Source: Sulfurovum sp. UBA5198 (GTDB lineage Bacteria > Campylobacterota > Campylobacteria > Campylobacterales > Sulfurovaceae). Taken from it: a DNA stretch of 64,000 nt. Positions 1-7,288 of this stretch are shown here, one piece after another. Numbering within the stretch: position 1 is the stretch's first letter; each line of letters starts with the position of its first letter. The position numbers were made by a program, and so were the translations under genes. Below the pieces are notes generated by a model, which worked only from the letters and a program-made list of their open reading frames with translations, did no database searches and had not been told where the DNA came from. Where the stretch lies: contig DHVW01000017.1 of assembly GCA_002412865.1 (NCBI GenBank), positions 120,956 to 184,955 of the forward strand, read 5' to 3'.

Positions 1-767
1 TAGAGTGATATACTTGGGTCGTAACCTAATATGTTGCCCAGGATGGTGCCGTCTACTCCTGTGAAATATGAGTTTGTAGTTTCTGTCACACCATTTGGAC
101 TTAGTCTAGTGCCACTGATGACATTGCCTAATCCTTCTAGCGAGTTTGAAACGAGATAAATAGTCGAGTCGTCATCTAGTCCTATCGTCGTACCATTTGT
201 GCCTTCATTATACATGGCTGCTACGATTTGTTGGTTTTCTGGGTTGAGGGTGTTTTCCATTATCATATAAGGCAATATTTCTTTCGCTTGCTCATCAATG
301 TATCCAAACATTTTATCTATATTGTTTTGATTCCAAGCTGGCACTAAATCTCCTTGATAGCTTGTTGGATTCAATCCAGCTTTATGCAAAGCAGAATATA
401 CAAAATCAATACAACTATTGGTTAGGACTTTATAATTGTCTCCACTTGCGAAACCTTCATTTATTGCAGCTTGAGAAATGGCATTCCCTGTAATAGGATC
501 AAAATTACCGAATGTTGCAAGACTATTAAACTGATATGCATCAATAACCATTGTTTGGGAGTATGTCGTATTGCCAACATATTTAATATCATCATTCCCA
601 ACAATGCCATGGCTTGTATAGCCTGCATCAATAGTGCTGATGGCTTGCCCATCTTGCCACGCCTGCACTCTATACCACATATGTCCCGCTATAGACGGAT
701 GGCTTCCCTGATATCCAGTTCCTGCACTTTCTATATTGACCGTTAATGTATAAACTATATCCGACAT
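1..767 (-). CDS. Partial protein with permuted papain-like His/Cys motifs; putative amidase or toxin
   Basis: The frame is open from an ATG at 767 to the left edge, so only the first 255 residues are visible. The start is chosen because AGGAG lies eight bases upstream and overlaps the stop of the preceding lipoprotein gene. Residues 28-33 read GHMWYR, and Cys119 lies in NSCIDFVYSALHKAGL. A His followed about 90 residues later by a Cys at the head of a helix is the order found in circularly permuted NlpC/P60-type hydrolases. No signal peptide or membrane segment is seen. The lipoprotein gene upstream could encode its immunity protein. The family is not firmly recognised; amidase or toxin activity is inference. 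Confidence 0.5.
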   Translation of the reverse strand, partial: MSDIVYTLTVNIESAGTGYQGSHPSIAGHMWYRVQAWQDGQAISTIDAGYTSHGIVGNDDIKYVGNTTYSQTMVIDAYQFNSLATFGNFDPITGNAISQAAINEGFASGDNYKVLTNSCIDFVYSALHKAGLNPTSYQGDLVPAWNQNNIDKMFGYIDEQAKEILPYMIMENTLNPENQQIVAAMYNEGTNGTTIGLDDDSTIYLVSNSLEGLGNVISGTRLSPNGVTETTNSYFTGVDGTILGNILGYDPSISL

Positions 768-779
768 GTCATTTTCTCC

Positions 780-1325
780 TTATATTTTTGTAGGTAAGAT
801 TATGTTAATTTTTGCTACTGTTTGATCTGGATTTTGAACCGAATTCAAATTTTCAGCTTTGATATGATAATAGCCTTTATCCTGAAATATATAATAAAAA
901 GTGTTAATCATGGACTGATCTAATACAAATCCTATAGTTTCAACTTTATTTGATTTGTATTCATGATAATCGCCTGAATTTCGAATAGGACTTTTAGTAA
1001 AAAAATTATACTCTGTTGGCTTTGTTACATTTTTCAATGGAGTAATAGTTAAGCGAACTTTATATGTGCCACTAATCAAAGCATTTCTTTGCAAGTGTTT
1101 CACTGTATCACCTTTTGATCCATATATTGATTCGCAAGATATGCCAATTTGTCCAACCGTTGCACCAAAAAATGGTTTCTTTACATATATATCAGTCTCA
1201 TATACATATCCTGCTTTTGATACATCAAACGGTACTTTAAGTGGTAGTGTTTGCATATTATCCGAACTACATCCACTAAACCCAAGCACCATCGCCAAAC
1301 TAGCCACTACTGTTTTAAGTCTCAT
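780..1325 (-). CDS. Small lipoprotein, DUF5625-like
   Basis: This is a 181-residue protein with a signal peptide and lipobox (LGFSGC, Cys about residue 19), so it should be lipid-anchored and face the periplasm. The mature part begins LPLKVPFDVSKAGYVYETDIYV and continues as predicted beta strands, resembling DUF5625-type lipoproteins (recalled, not searched). It is the first gene of a two-gene unit: its stop codon overlaps the ribosome-binding site of the hydrolase-like gene at 767. A periplasmic lipoprotein directly upstream of a possible cell-wall hydrolase fits an immunity role, but nothing in the sequence proves it. It could equally be an unrelated envelope protein. Confidence 0.6.
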   Translation of the reverse strand: MRLKTVVASLAMVLGFSGCSSDNMQTLPLKVPFDVSKAGYVYETDIYVKKPFFGATVGQIGISCESIYGSKGDTVKHLQRNALISGTYKVRLTITPLKNVTKPTEYNFFTKSPIRNSGDYHEYKSNKVETIGFVLDQSMINTFYYIFQDKGYYHIKAENLNSVQNPDQTVAKINIILPTKI

Positions 1326-1398
1326 CCCACACTCCTCTTATCTTCAATTAAATTTATTATACTATCTTTGATATTTGACTCCTTTGAAATATTTGCTC

Positions 1399-1475
1399 GT
1401 CATTCCTGCGAAGGCAGGAATCTAGTATGCACTTTCTAATAAACTGGACTCCGTATCAGGTACGGAGTGACGGTT
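1399..1475. repeat. Paired palindromic intergenic repeat
   Basis: There are two perfect hairpins in a row. ATTCCTGC (1402-1409) pairs with GCAGGAAT (1414-1421) around GAAG, and ACTCCGTA (1448-1455) pairs with TACGGAGT (1461-1468) around TCAGG. The unit is bounded by CGTCATTCC and GGAGTGACGG, which are themselves complementary in part. This is the widespread GTCATTCC...GGAGTGACG type of REP-like element. It lies between divergently transcribed genes. Confidence 0.75.
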
Positions 1476-1510
1476 GGAGTGACGGGACTACACAGCCATG
1501 AAATTTATAC

Positions 1511-1539
1511 TTGACATTGTATGTCATTTGGTATATAAT
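1511..1539 (+). promoter_or_regulatory. Consensus promoter and operator of the toxin-antitoxin pair
   Basis: TTGACA (1511-1516) and TATAAT (1534-1539) are separated by exactly 17 bp, a perfect sigma-70 promoter. An inverted repeat, GACAT-TGT-ATGTC (1513-1525), overlaps the -35 box and is a likely operator. RelB-type antitoxins are known to autorepress at such sites. The antitoxin ATG follows at 1566 behind AAAGGAG. Confidence 0.8.
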
Positions 1540-1565
1540 ATTATAAATACATAAAGGAGCATGAC

Positions 1566-1817
1566 ATGAAAGTACAAACAAGCTTGAGATTAGACAATGG
1601 TAACTTTATAGAAGCCAAAGAAATATTAGCTCAATTAGGGTTAAATTTCTCAGAGGCAGTCAATATATTCGCAGGCATGATTGTGCAAACTAGAGGTTTG
1701 CCATTTGATGTGAGAATACCAAATAAAACTACACAAAAGGCAATCAAAGATGCGAGAGCAGGAGTTTATGGCGACATGATTACTCTTGATGAACTCAAAG
1801 CCTCTGCGGATGCTTAA
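1566..1817 (+). CDS. RelB/DinJ-family antitoxin
   Basis: This 83-residue protein has the N-terminal ribbon-helix-helix pattern of RelB/DinJ antitoxins: a short strand (VQTSLRLD), then helices carrying an LGLNFSEAVNIF motif that forms the dimeric DNA-binding fold. The C-terminal part (about 50-83) should wrap around and inhibit the toxin. It starts 8 bases after the AAAGGAG site and is expressed from the consensus promoter at 1511-1539, whose overlapping palindrome suggests autoregulation by antitoxin or toxin-antitoxin complex. The toxin gene overlaps its last codons. The family assignment is strong; the exact subfamily (RelB or DinJ) is not settled. Confidence 0.88.
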   Translation: MKVQTSLRLDNGNFIEAKEILAQLGLNFSEAVNIFAGMIVQTRGLPFDVRIPNKTTQKAIKDARAGVYGDMITLDELKASADA

Positions 1818-2079
1818 GATAATTCGGCAAAAATCGTTCACTAAAGATTTAGCTAAAATCAAAATGAGTGATACGCAATATACGAAGTATATAAACTACC
1901 TCTCAAAGATTATAAATAATGACGAGTTACCAAAAGAGGCAAGAAATCATGCATTGAGTGGTGAATGGGCTGATACTCTTGAGCTACATATTGGCGGGGA
2001 TTTGCTGTTGATTTATATGCTAATTGATGATTGTGTTGTGCTTGTGAGAATCGGTTCTCATGCACAACTTTTTAAATAA
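1810..2079 (+). CDS. YafQ/RelE-family mRNA interferase toxin
   Basis: This is an 89-residue protein of the YafQ branch of the RelE/ParE superfamily, toxins that cut mRNA on the ribosome. The start is taken as the ATG at 1810, overlapping the antitoxin stop by eight bases; an upstream in-frame ATG at 1786 would add residues not expected in the family. It has the typical order: KSFTKDLAKIK helix, a second helix around LSKIINNDELPKEARNHALSGEW, then strands LELHIGGDLLLIYML and VVLVRIGSHAQLF. The C-terminal GSHAQLF matches the conserved catalytic His region of YafQ toxins. Translational coupling with the antitoxin is implied. It appears intact. Confidence 0.87.
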   Translation: MLKIIRQKSFTKDLAKIKMSDTQYTKYINYLSKIINNDELPKEARNHALSGEWADTLELHIGGDLLLIYMLIDDCVVLVRIGSHAQLFK

Positions 2080-2089
2080 ATATCCTTGA

Positions 2090-2848
2090 CTACTTCGCCA
2101 TAAGTGTTTTTTGTAGCTCTTGTATATATTGTTTCTTTGCCATCTCTTTGACTTGTTCTTTGGCTTGTTCAAATGGTGGTATATTTGTTGGGGCTTTTGG
2201 TGCTTCTACTAGCTCTAAGACATGGTAGCCAAATTGTGTTTTGATAGGTGTTTGGCTCATCTCTTTTGGCTTAAGTGCTAGTGCTGCGTTCTTGAATTCT
2301 GGCACAAAAGCATTGAGTGGTGACCAGCCCAAATCTCCGCCCTTTTCTCCAGAGCCAACATCAATTGATTTTTCTTTTGCCAATACATCAAACTTTTCAC
2401 CAGATTTTATTTTAGCGATTATATCATTCGCCTCGGCTTCTGTTTTAACAAGTATATGACGCAAGTGATAAGATTTACTATTGTTTATCTCATTATCATA
2501 GATTTTTTTCAAATCCGCATCTGTGGGTTTATACGCTGCCGCTTTTTTTTGTAAATAGCTAGAAGCTAGTGCTTGTTCTGCTGTGATTGCTGATATGATT
2601 TTCAGGTTTTCGTCTTTATCCAGCCCTTCTTTTCTAGCAGCATTGGCTATGGCTTCTTGCTCTTTCAGCTTGTCACTTATCTGCTTTTTTGCTTCTGGAG
2701 GCACTGGCTTGCCTGGTGCTTCATTTGCAATTTGTTTGAGTATTGCGTCTGTTTTTTGCTCAATTGTGTATTCTGTCGTGCCGTTTCCACATCCGCTAAT
2801 ACCTAATCCTGCTATTATGATTGCTGTTAATATATTATTTCTAGTCAT
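2090..2848 (-). CDS. PpiC-type (parvulin) peptidyl-prolyl isomerase lipoprotein
   Basis: This 252-residue lipoprotein (lipobox LGISGC) has an N-terminal helical chaperone part (about 25-125) and a parvulin domain (about 128-220). The parvulin signature is clear: YHLRHILVKTEAEANDII, then GEKGGDLGW, FVPEFKNAALALKPKEMS and FGYHVLEL. It should assist folding of outer-membrane and exported proteins in the periplasm, as PrsA, SurA and PpiD-like foldases do; campylobacterial PEB4/CBF2-like proteins are the nearest recalled comparison. It stands alone between the toxin gene, which converges on it, and trxC. Start ATG at 2848. Confidence 0.88.
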   Translation of the reverse strand: MTRNNILTAIIIAGLGISGCGNGTTEYTIEQKTDAILKQIANEAPGKPVPPEAKKQISDKLKEQEAIANAARKEGLDKDENLKIISAITAEQALASSYLQKKAAAYKPTDADLKKIYDNEINNSKSYHLRHILVKTEAEANDIIAKIKSGEKFDVLAKEKSIDVGSGEKGGDLGWSPLNAFVPEFKNAALALKPKEMSQTPIKTQFGYHVLELVEAPKAPTNIPPFEQAKEQVKEMAKKQYIQELQKTLMAK

Positions 2849-2934
2849 CTGAATCCTAATTTTTTATTTGTTAAAATATTGTATCATAATCTAACAAAGA
2901 TACAAAGCCCAAACAGTTAGTCTGAATATTCTCT

Positions 2935-3360
2935 TTACGACTTTAGCCAATTTGTCATTGAGGAGCTATCTAATGCTCCAGAAATTCTTTTGACCTCTTT
3001 CCCGTTTTTGAAAAGAATCATAGTAGGAATGCCACTAATGTTATATCTGCTTGCTATTTGTCCAAAATCTTGGGTATTTAGCTTCACAAATCTGATTTTT
3101 AGTGGAAATTTTTTTGCAACTTCTTCGTAAGTAGGTGCCATCATACGACAAGGTCCACACCAAGGAGCCCAAAAGTCAACAACAACCGGTATATCATTGT
3201 TTTGCAAAAAATGGTCATAATTATTTGCATTTAGTTCAATTGGTTTTGTATCAAGTAATGAGTTTTTACAATACCCGCAATTCGCTTTTACATAACTCTC
3301 TTTAAATGGGAGAGAGTTTGTTTTGTGACAATGTGTACACACTATATTAATTTTATCCAT
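2935..3360 (-). CDS. trxC: Thioredoxin 2 (zinc-ribbon thioredoxin)
   Basis: This 141-residue protein has two parts. An N-terminal zinc ribbon has cysteines at 8, 11, 28 and 31. A thioredoxin domain carries the WCGPC active site (Cys68 and Cys71) and the cis-proline motif SGIPTMILF. This architecture defines TrxC, a cytoplasmic disulfide reductase induced by oxidative stress in other bacteria. The GGAGC ribosome site (reading AAAAGGAGCATATC on the minus strand) precedes the ATG at 3360. It lies downstream of the dehydratase gene at 3385-3744 on the same strand, with a short palindrome between them. Confidence 0.95.
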   Translation of the reverse strand: MDKINIVCTHCHKTNSLPFKESYVKANCGYCKNSLLDTKPIELNANNYDHFLQNNDIPVVVDFWAPWCGPCRMMAPTYEEVAKKFPLKIRFVKLNTQDFGQIASRYNISGIPTMILFKNGKEVKRISGALDSSSMTNWLKS

Positions 3361-3384
3361 GATATGCTCCTTTTGTATATAGCC

Positions 3385-3744
3385 TTAGGCTACTAAATAA
3401 AATATTACCATCTCACCAATGGCTATATCAACCCCATAATTAGAGGCAATGAAACTAAAGATATAGCTATTGCCCATTTGATACTGTATAGTTAGAGATA
3501 TTTGTGCTGTTGTTGTGGTTGGTTTTTGCAGTAGCCTTACCCTTCTAAATGATGAAACAACACCTATATTGCACTCATGAGAAAGCGGAAAATAACTTGT
3601 TCCTTGCGACGCTGCCTCACAAAACATAGCCAAAGTTGGAATCAATGGGAATGACACACCAAAAGTAGATACTGCATCAGTCTGATGAGTAAGCCCAGTA
3701 ATAAAAATAAGTGGTGCTTTATGTGGTAAACGGTTAACTGTCAT
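3385..3744 (-). CDS. Hotdog-fold 3-hydroxyacyl-ACP dehydratase, ApeP-like
   Basis: This is a 119-residue hotdog-fold protein resembling the small ApeP-type dehydratases of aryl-polyene clusters. It has the LPHKAPLIFI start motif, an FCEAASQGTSYF helix where the catalytic acid is expected, FRRVRLL, and the C-terminal GVDIAIGEMVIFYLV strand. The frame continues upstream to 3858, but the ATG at 3744 is chosen because GGAG lies five to six bases ahead and the family begins here. It is transcribed divergently from darA, 62 bp away, so they probably share a control region. Expected role: dehydration of the growing polyene chain on ACP. ApeP is the recalled closest family; FabZ-like function is the alternative. 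Confidence 0.75.
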   Translation of the reverse strand: MTVNRLPHKAPLIFITGLTHQTDAVSTFGVSFPLIPTLAMFCEAASQGTSYFPLSHECNIGVVSSFRRVRLLQKPTTTTAQISLTIQYQMGNSYIFSFIASNYGVDIAIGEMVIFYLVA

Positions 3745-3772
3745 TAAGACTCCAGTGGAATTGATGTATAAT
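3744..3772 (+). promoter_or_regulatory. Putative promoter of the DAR/polyene operon
   Basis: TATAAT at 3767-3772 lies 35 bp before the darA start, and a weak -35 (TTAAGA, 3744-3749) sits 17 bp upstream, overlapping the start codon of the divergent dehydratase gene. A ribosome site (TTGGAG) precedes the darA ATG at 3807. Confidence 0.45.
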
Positions 3773-3806
3773 AGTAAAACGATTTTGCTTAAAAAGGTAT
3801 TGGAGT

Positions 3807-4721
3807 ATGAAAAAAAGAGTTTTAGTTGTCCACTTCTCTCAAACAGGGCAGCTAACAAGAGTGCTTAATAAAGCATTATCACCACTTAGAGATGCTAGAC
3901 ATATTGAGCTAGTTGAAGCTAGAATCCAATCATCTGAGAATTTCAAATTCCCATGGGATACCATCAAGTTTTTTGATGCGTTTCCAGAGACAGTATATCT
4001 TGACCCACCACAAAATATGCCACTTAAGATTGAGGATGAAGAGTCATTTGATTTGATAATTTTAGGTTATCAGCCATGGTTTTTGTCACCATCCATGCCC
4101 ATGAGTGCTTTTATGCTCTCATACCAAGCCAAAAAAATATTAAATGCTAAACCAGTAATCACAATTATCGGGTGTAGAAATATGTGGATAGAGGCTCAAA
4201 AAACCATGAAAGAGCTTATTGGTGACTGTAATGCTAGACTAATAGACAATGTCGTACTAATAGACCAAAGTGGACCTATCGAGAGTCTCATTACCACGCC
4301 AAGGTGGATGCTCACAGGCAAAAAAGATGCGTTTTGGGGATTATCAGCAGCTGGCATCAAAGATGAAAATATAAATGCAAGTTCCAGATTTGGGGAGAGA
4401 TTGTGCGAAAAACTAAAGGGCGAAATCACAGATGAACCTATGCTCTCTAATCTAGGTGCAGTAGTGGCTGATGCAAGGTTTGTAGCTACTGAAAAAATAG
4501 CCAAACGGAGCTTTAGGATATGGGGTGCTTTGATAAGACTATTAGGCAAACGAGGCTCTAAGGCTAGAGTTCCTGTTGTAATTATTTATGTAATATTTTT
4601 ATTTTTATTAATCATCACAGTAGTGCCTATAAATATGGCTATTCAAACTATCATTAGACGCTTATTTAAAGCAAAAGTAGCTAAAATGTTACTAAATATA
4701 GAAAAGCCATCTGGTAGATAA
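3807..4721 (+). CDS. darA: Dialkylresorcinol biosynthesis protein DarA-like
   Basis: This is a 304-residue protein. Its N-terminus (KKRVLVVHFSQTGQLTRVL) is a flavodoxin-type phosphate loop, followed by a flavodoxin-like fold (LIILGYQPWFLSPSMPMSAF, about 90-110). A single strong transmembrane segment (about 253-275, VVIIYVIFLFLLIITVVPI) sits near the C-terminus. This fits DarA, the flavodoxin-like partner of DarB in dialkylresorcinol (DAR) and flexirubin clusters, thought to complete or aromatise the condensed ring. It is first in a run of six co-directional genes, with darB starting 10 bp after its stop. The membrane anchor suggests action at the inner membrane. Family recognition is good; the exact chemistry is taken from studied homologues. 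Confidence 0.85.
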   Translation: MKKRVLVVHFSQTGQLTRVLNKALSPLRDARHIELVEARIQSSENFKFPWDTIKFFDAFPETVYLDPPQNMPLKIEDEESFDLIILGYQPWFLSPSMPMSAFMLSYQAKKILNAKPVITIIGCRNMWIEAQKTMKELIGDCNARLIDNVVLIDQSGPIESLITTPRWMLTGKKDAFWGLSAAGIKDENINASSRFGERLCEKLKGEITDEPMLSNLGAVVADARFVATEKIAKRSFRIWGALIRLLGKRGSKARVPVVIIYVIFLFLLIITVVPINMAIQTIIRRLFKAKVAKMLLNIEKPSGR

Positions 4722-4731
4722 TTGAGGGTAA

Positions 4732-5874
4732 ATGAATAGAGTATATATCAATAAAATTTCAGCACTATTACCAAATGAACCAATAGACAATACTCAAATA
4801 GAAACAGTGCTAGGCATGATAGGTGGCAATCGTTCAAGAGCAAAAAGCGTAATTCTACGAAGTAATGGTATCAAAACCAGATACTATGTGCTTGACCCAA
4901 TCACTAGAAAACCACTTTATACTAATGCGTCTATGACTGCTGAAGCTATTCGTGGATTGGCTGACGATGAGTTTAAGCTTGATGATATTGAGTGTTTGGC
5001 TTGTGGTACGACTACGCCTGATTTACTAATGCCAAATCACGCACTGATGACACATGGAGAGTTAGGAATTGGTTCATGCGAAGCAGTAGCCACCACAGGA
5101 ATATGCCTAAGTGGCGTATCGGCACTAAAGTATGGCTTTATGTCAATTGCGTCAGGGAATTCATCTAATGTAGTATGTACAGGCTCCGAAATAGTATCAT
5201 TGATGATGCGTGCAGAGATGTTTGAGCAAGAGTCAAATGAAGCAGAAAATATAGAAAAAAAACCAGAATTAGCATTTGGCAAAGATTTTCTAAGATGGAT
5301 GCTAAGCGATGGTGCTGGAGCGATGAGGCTACAATCAACACCGAACAAAAATAGCATATCACTAGAAATAAAATGGATAGATATAATCTCGTATGCAGGA
5401 GAAATGCCAACATGCATGATGGCAGGGGCTAGATACAATGAAGACAAGAGCATCACGCCATGGAGAGAGTTAACGCCAAATGAATGGAAAAGTGAGAATG
5501 CTTTTGCGATAGAACAAGATGTAAAACTATTGAATGAAAACATAACTCTTTACACAGTCGAAAAAGCGATTAGGGAAATAAGTGCAAAAAGAGGGATTTC
5601 TAGCACTGATATAGACTATTTCTTGCCTCATTATTCATCTGAATATTTTAGAGATGATGTGGCACAGCGACTTAAGAATGCAGATTTTGAGATACCTTTT
5701 GAGAAGTGGTTTACAAACCTTGCTAACAAAGGCAACACAGGAAGTGCTTCGATATACATCATGCTTGAGGAGATATTTAACGCCGGCAAGCTCAAAAAAG
5801 GCGAGAAACTACTATGCTATATACCTGAGAGCGGTAGGTTTTCGACTGCATTTATGCTTTTAGAGGTAGTGTAA
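4732..5874 (+). CDS. darB: Dialkylresorcinol-forming ketosynthase DarB (KAS III-like)
   Basis: This 380-residue thiolase-fold enzyme has a full KAS III triad: Cys125 in TGICLSG, His300 in LPHYSSEY and Asn335 in NKGNTGSAS. In known DAR and flexirubin pathways DarB condenses two beta-oxo or unsaturated acyl chains and closes the ring, with DarA forming the aromatic product. The N-terminal RSNGIKTRYYVLDP segment is typical of this subfamily. The gene follows darA by 10 bp, and its stop codon overlaps the next start (GTAATGG). Catalytic residues are intact, so the enzyme should be active. FabH itself is less likely given the DarA neighbour and sequence style. Confidence 0.87.
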   Translation: MNRVYINKISALLPNEPIDNTQIETVLGMIGGNRSRAKSVILRSNGIKTRYYVLDPITRKPLYTNASMTAEAIRGLADDEFKLDDIECLACGTTTPDLLMPNHALMTHGELGIGSCEAVATTGICLSGVSALKYGFMSIASGNSSNVVCTGSEIVSLMMRAEMFEQESNEAENIEKKPELAFGKDFLRWMLSDGAGAMRLQSTPNKNSISLEIKWIDIISYAGEMPTCMMAGARYNEDKSITPWRELTPNEWKSENAFAIEQDVKLLNENITLYTVEKAIREISAKRGISSTDIDYFLPHYSSEYFRDDVAQRLKNADFEIPFEKWFTNLANKGNTGSASIYIMLEEIFNAGKLKKGEKLLCYIPESGRFSTAFMLLEVV

Positions 5875-6287
5875 TGGAGATACAAAATACTCCACAAGAT
5901 GATATTTGCACCCATAAAGGTATCAAAAAAGCCGTATACACTACCAACAAAAAGGGCGAATATGAAATAACGCCAAGCACAGGCTGGAGCGTAGAAGAGC
6001 TGGTAACAATGCAGGCAGTTGGTGAGTTTAGACGGTTAGAACTTGAAGCTTTTGCAAAATGGAAAGCCTACAAAACATCTTCACTAGAAGCATGCATGTA
6101 TCAAAAAAGAATGACCGTAGGCACTCTATCTCAGGTGGTTGGCTTGTGGCAGTGGCGAGTTAAAAGGCATTTTGACTATAAAGTTTTTAAAAATCTAAAC
6201 GATAAGATAATAGCTAGATATTGCGAGGCATTAGATATGACAAAAGAAGAGCTGCTAAATCCAAAACTACAATGCGAGACAAACTAA
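5874..6287 (+). CDS. Unrecognised small protein in the DAR cluster
   Basis: This is a 137-residue, soluble, mainly helical protein with no signal peptide. Visible features are an N-terminal segment with GEYEITPSTGW, a long helix around residues 43-75 (SVEELVTMQAVGEFRRLELEAF starts it) and a C-terminal part (MTVGTLSQVVGLWQWRVKRHF...MTKEELLN) that could be a helix-turn-helix-like bundle. The start overlaps the darB stop (TAATG), and the stop overlaps the next start in the same way, so it is translationally coupled on both sides and probably belongs to the pathway. A regulator or an accessory protein of the condensing enzymes are both possible. I do not recognise a named family. Confidence 0.7.
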   Translation: MEIQNTPQDDICTHKGIKKAVYTTNKKGEYEITPSTGWSVEELVTMQAVGEFRRLELEAFAKWKAYKTSSLEACMYQKRMTVGTLSQVVGLWQWRVKRHFDYKVFKNLNDKIIARYCEALDMTKEELLNPKLQCETN

Positions 6288-7288
6288 TGGGCAAATTCAA
6301 ACACAAGCATTCAGCACATTGCGAGAGTGGCGTGGTCTCATCATTGCTAACGCATGGTGGATTTCCAATGAGTGAAGCTATGGCTTTTGGGCTTGGAGAT
6401 GGGCTTGCTTTTGCATATTTGCCAATAGTTAAGCTAGATGGTATGCCACTAGTGGCATACCGAATGATGCCCAAAAATATCATCAAAAATGTCTCGAAAA
6501 GACTCAAAATACCACTAAGTGTGAAAACATACTCTACTCCACAAAAAGCCAAAGATGATCTGATAAAAATGTTAAATGAAGGACAAATTGTAGGTCTTCA
6601 AACTTCCGTATACTACTTGCCATATTTTCCTGCTAATATGAGGTTTCATTTTAATGCACATAATCTACTCATTTATGGGGTAGAAAACAATGAGTTTTTG
6701 ATAAGTGACCCTGTATTTGAAGAGCCATTTCGTGTGGGTATAGATGAGCTTGATAAGGCTAGATTTGCAAAAGGTGTTTTTGCACCAAAAGGTTCAGCTT
6801 ATACTCTAGGAGAAATACCAAAAAATATCGACCTCGCCCCAATCATAATCAAGTCAATCAAGAGAACTGTTAATATGATGCTCCGTACTCCAATGCCGTG
6901 GATTGGTGTTAGAGGAATGAAAATGATGAAAAAAGCTATTCTAAATCTAGATAAACACAAAAACAAGAGATATCCAGCTCTATATCTCGGTCATCTCATT
7001 AGAATGCAAGAGGAGATAGGCACAGGCGGGGGTGGTTTTAGGCTTATGTATGCTGCATTTTTACTTGAAGCGTCCAAAATAATGAACAGCGAAAAGTTAA
7101 GAATAGCATCACAGATGATGACAGAAGCTGGAGATAAATGGCGTGAATTCGCTCTAGTAGCATCAAAGGCATGTCGTAAAGTAGAGTATTCGCTTGGAGA
7201 CATAAGCGAAAGCCTACAAGTAGCGATAGACCATGAAACAAAAGTCTATCAATATCTAAAGGAGCATAAATATGGGCGTATATCTTAA
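6287..7288 (+). CDS. BtrH N-terminal-domain protein, putative acyltransferase
   Basis: This is a 333-residue protein. The ATG at 6287 overlaps the previous stop (TAATG); an in-frame ATG at 6272 is possible. The N-terminus (HKHSAHCESGVVSSLLTHGG) matches the BtrH-type cysteine fold, with Cys in HCESG as nucleophile, and later FNAHNLLIYG and FLISDPVFEEP offer His and Asp for a triad. BtrH moves an acyl group from ACP to butirosin's sugar. By analogy this protein might transfer the polyene acyl chain from ACP to the resorcinol hydroxyl, giving a flexirubin-like ester. The C-terminal third is helical. The ketosynthase gene overlaps its last 17 bases. The family call is good; the acceptor is inferred. 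Confidence 0.75.
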   Translation: MGKFKHKHSAHCESGVVSSLLTHGGFPMSEAMAFGLGDGLAFAYLPIVKLDGMPLVAYRMMPKNIIKNVSKRLKIPLSVKTYSTPQKAKDDLIKMLNEGQIVGLQTSVYYLPYFPANMRFHFNAHNLLIYGVENNEFLISDPVFEEPFRVGIDELDKARFAKGVFAPKGSAYTLGEIPKNIDLAPIIIKSIKRTVNMMLRTPMPWIGVRGMKMMKKAILNLDKHKNKRYPALYLGHLIRMQEEIGTGGGGFRLMYAAFLLEASKIMNSEKLRIASQMMTEAGDKWREFALVASKACRKVEYSLGDISESLQVAIDHETKVYQYLKEHKYGRIS

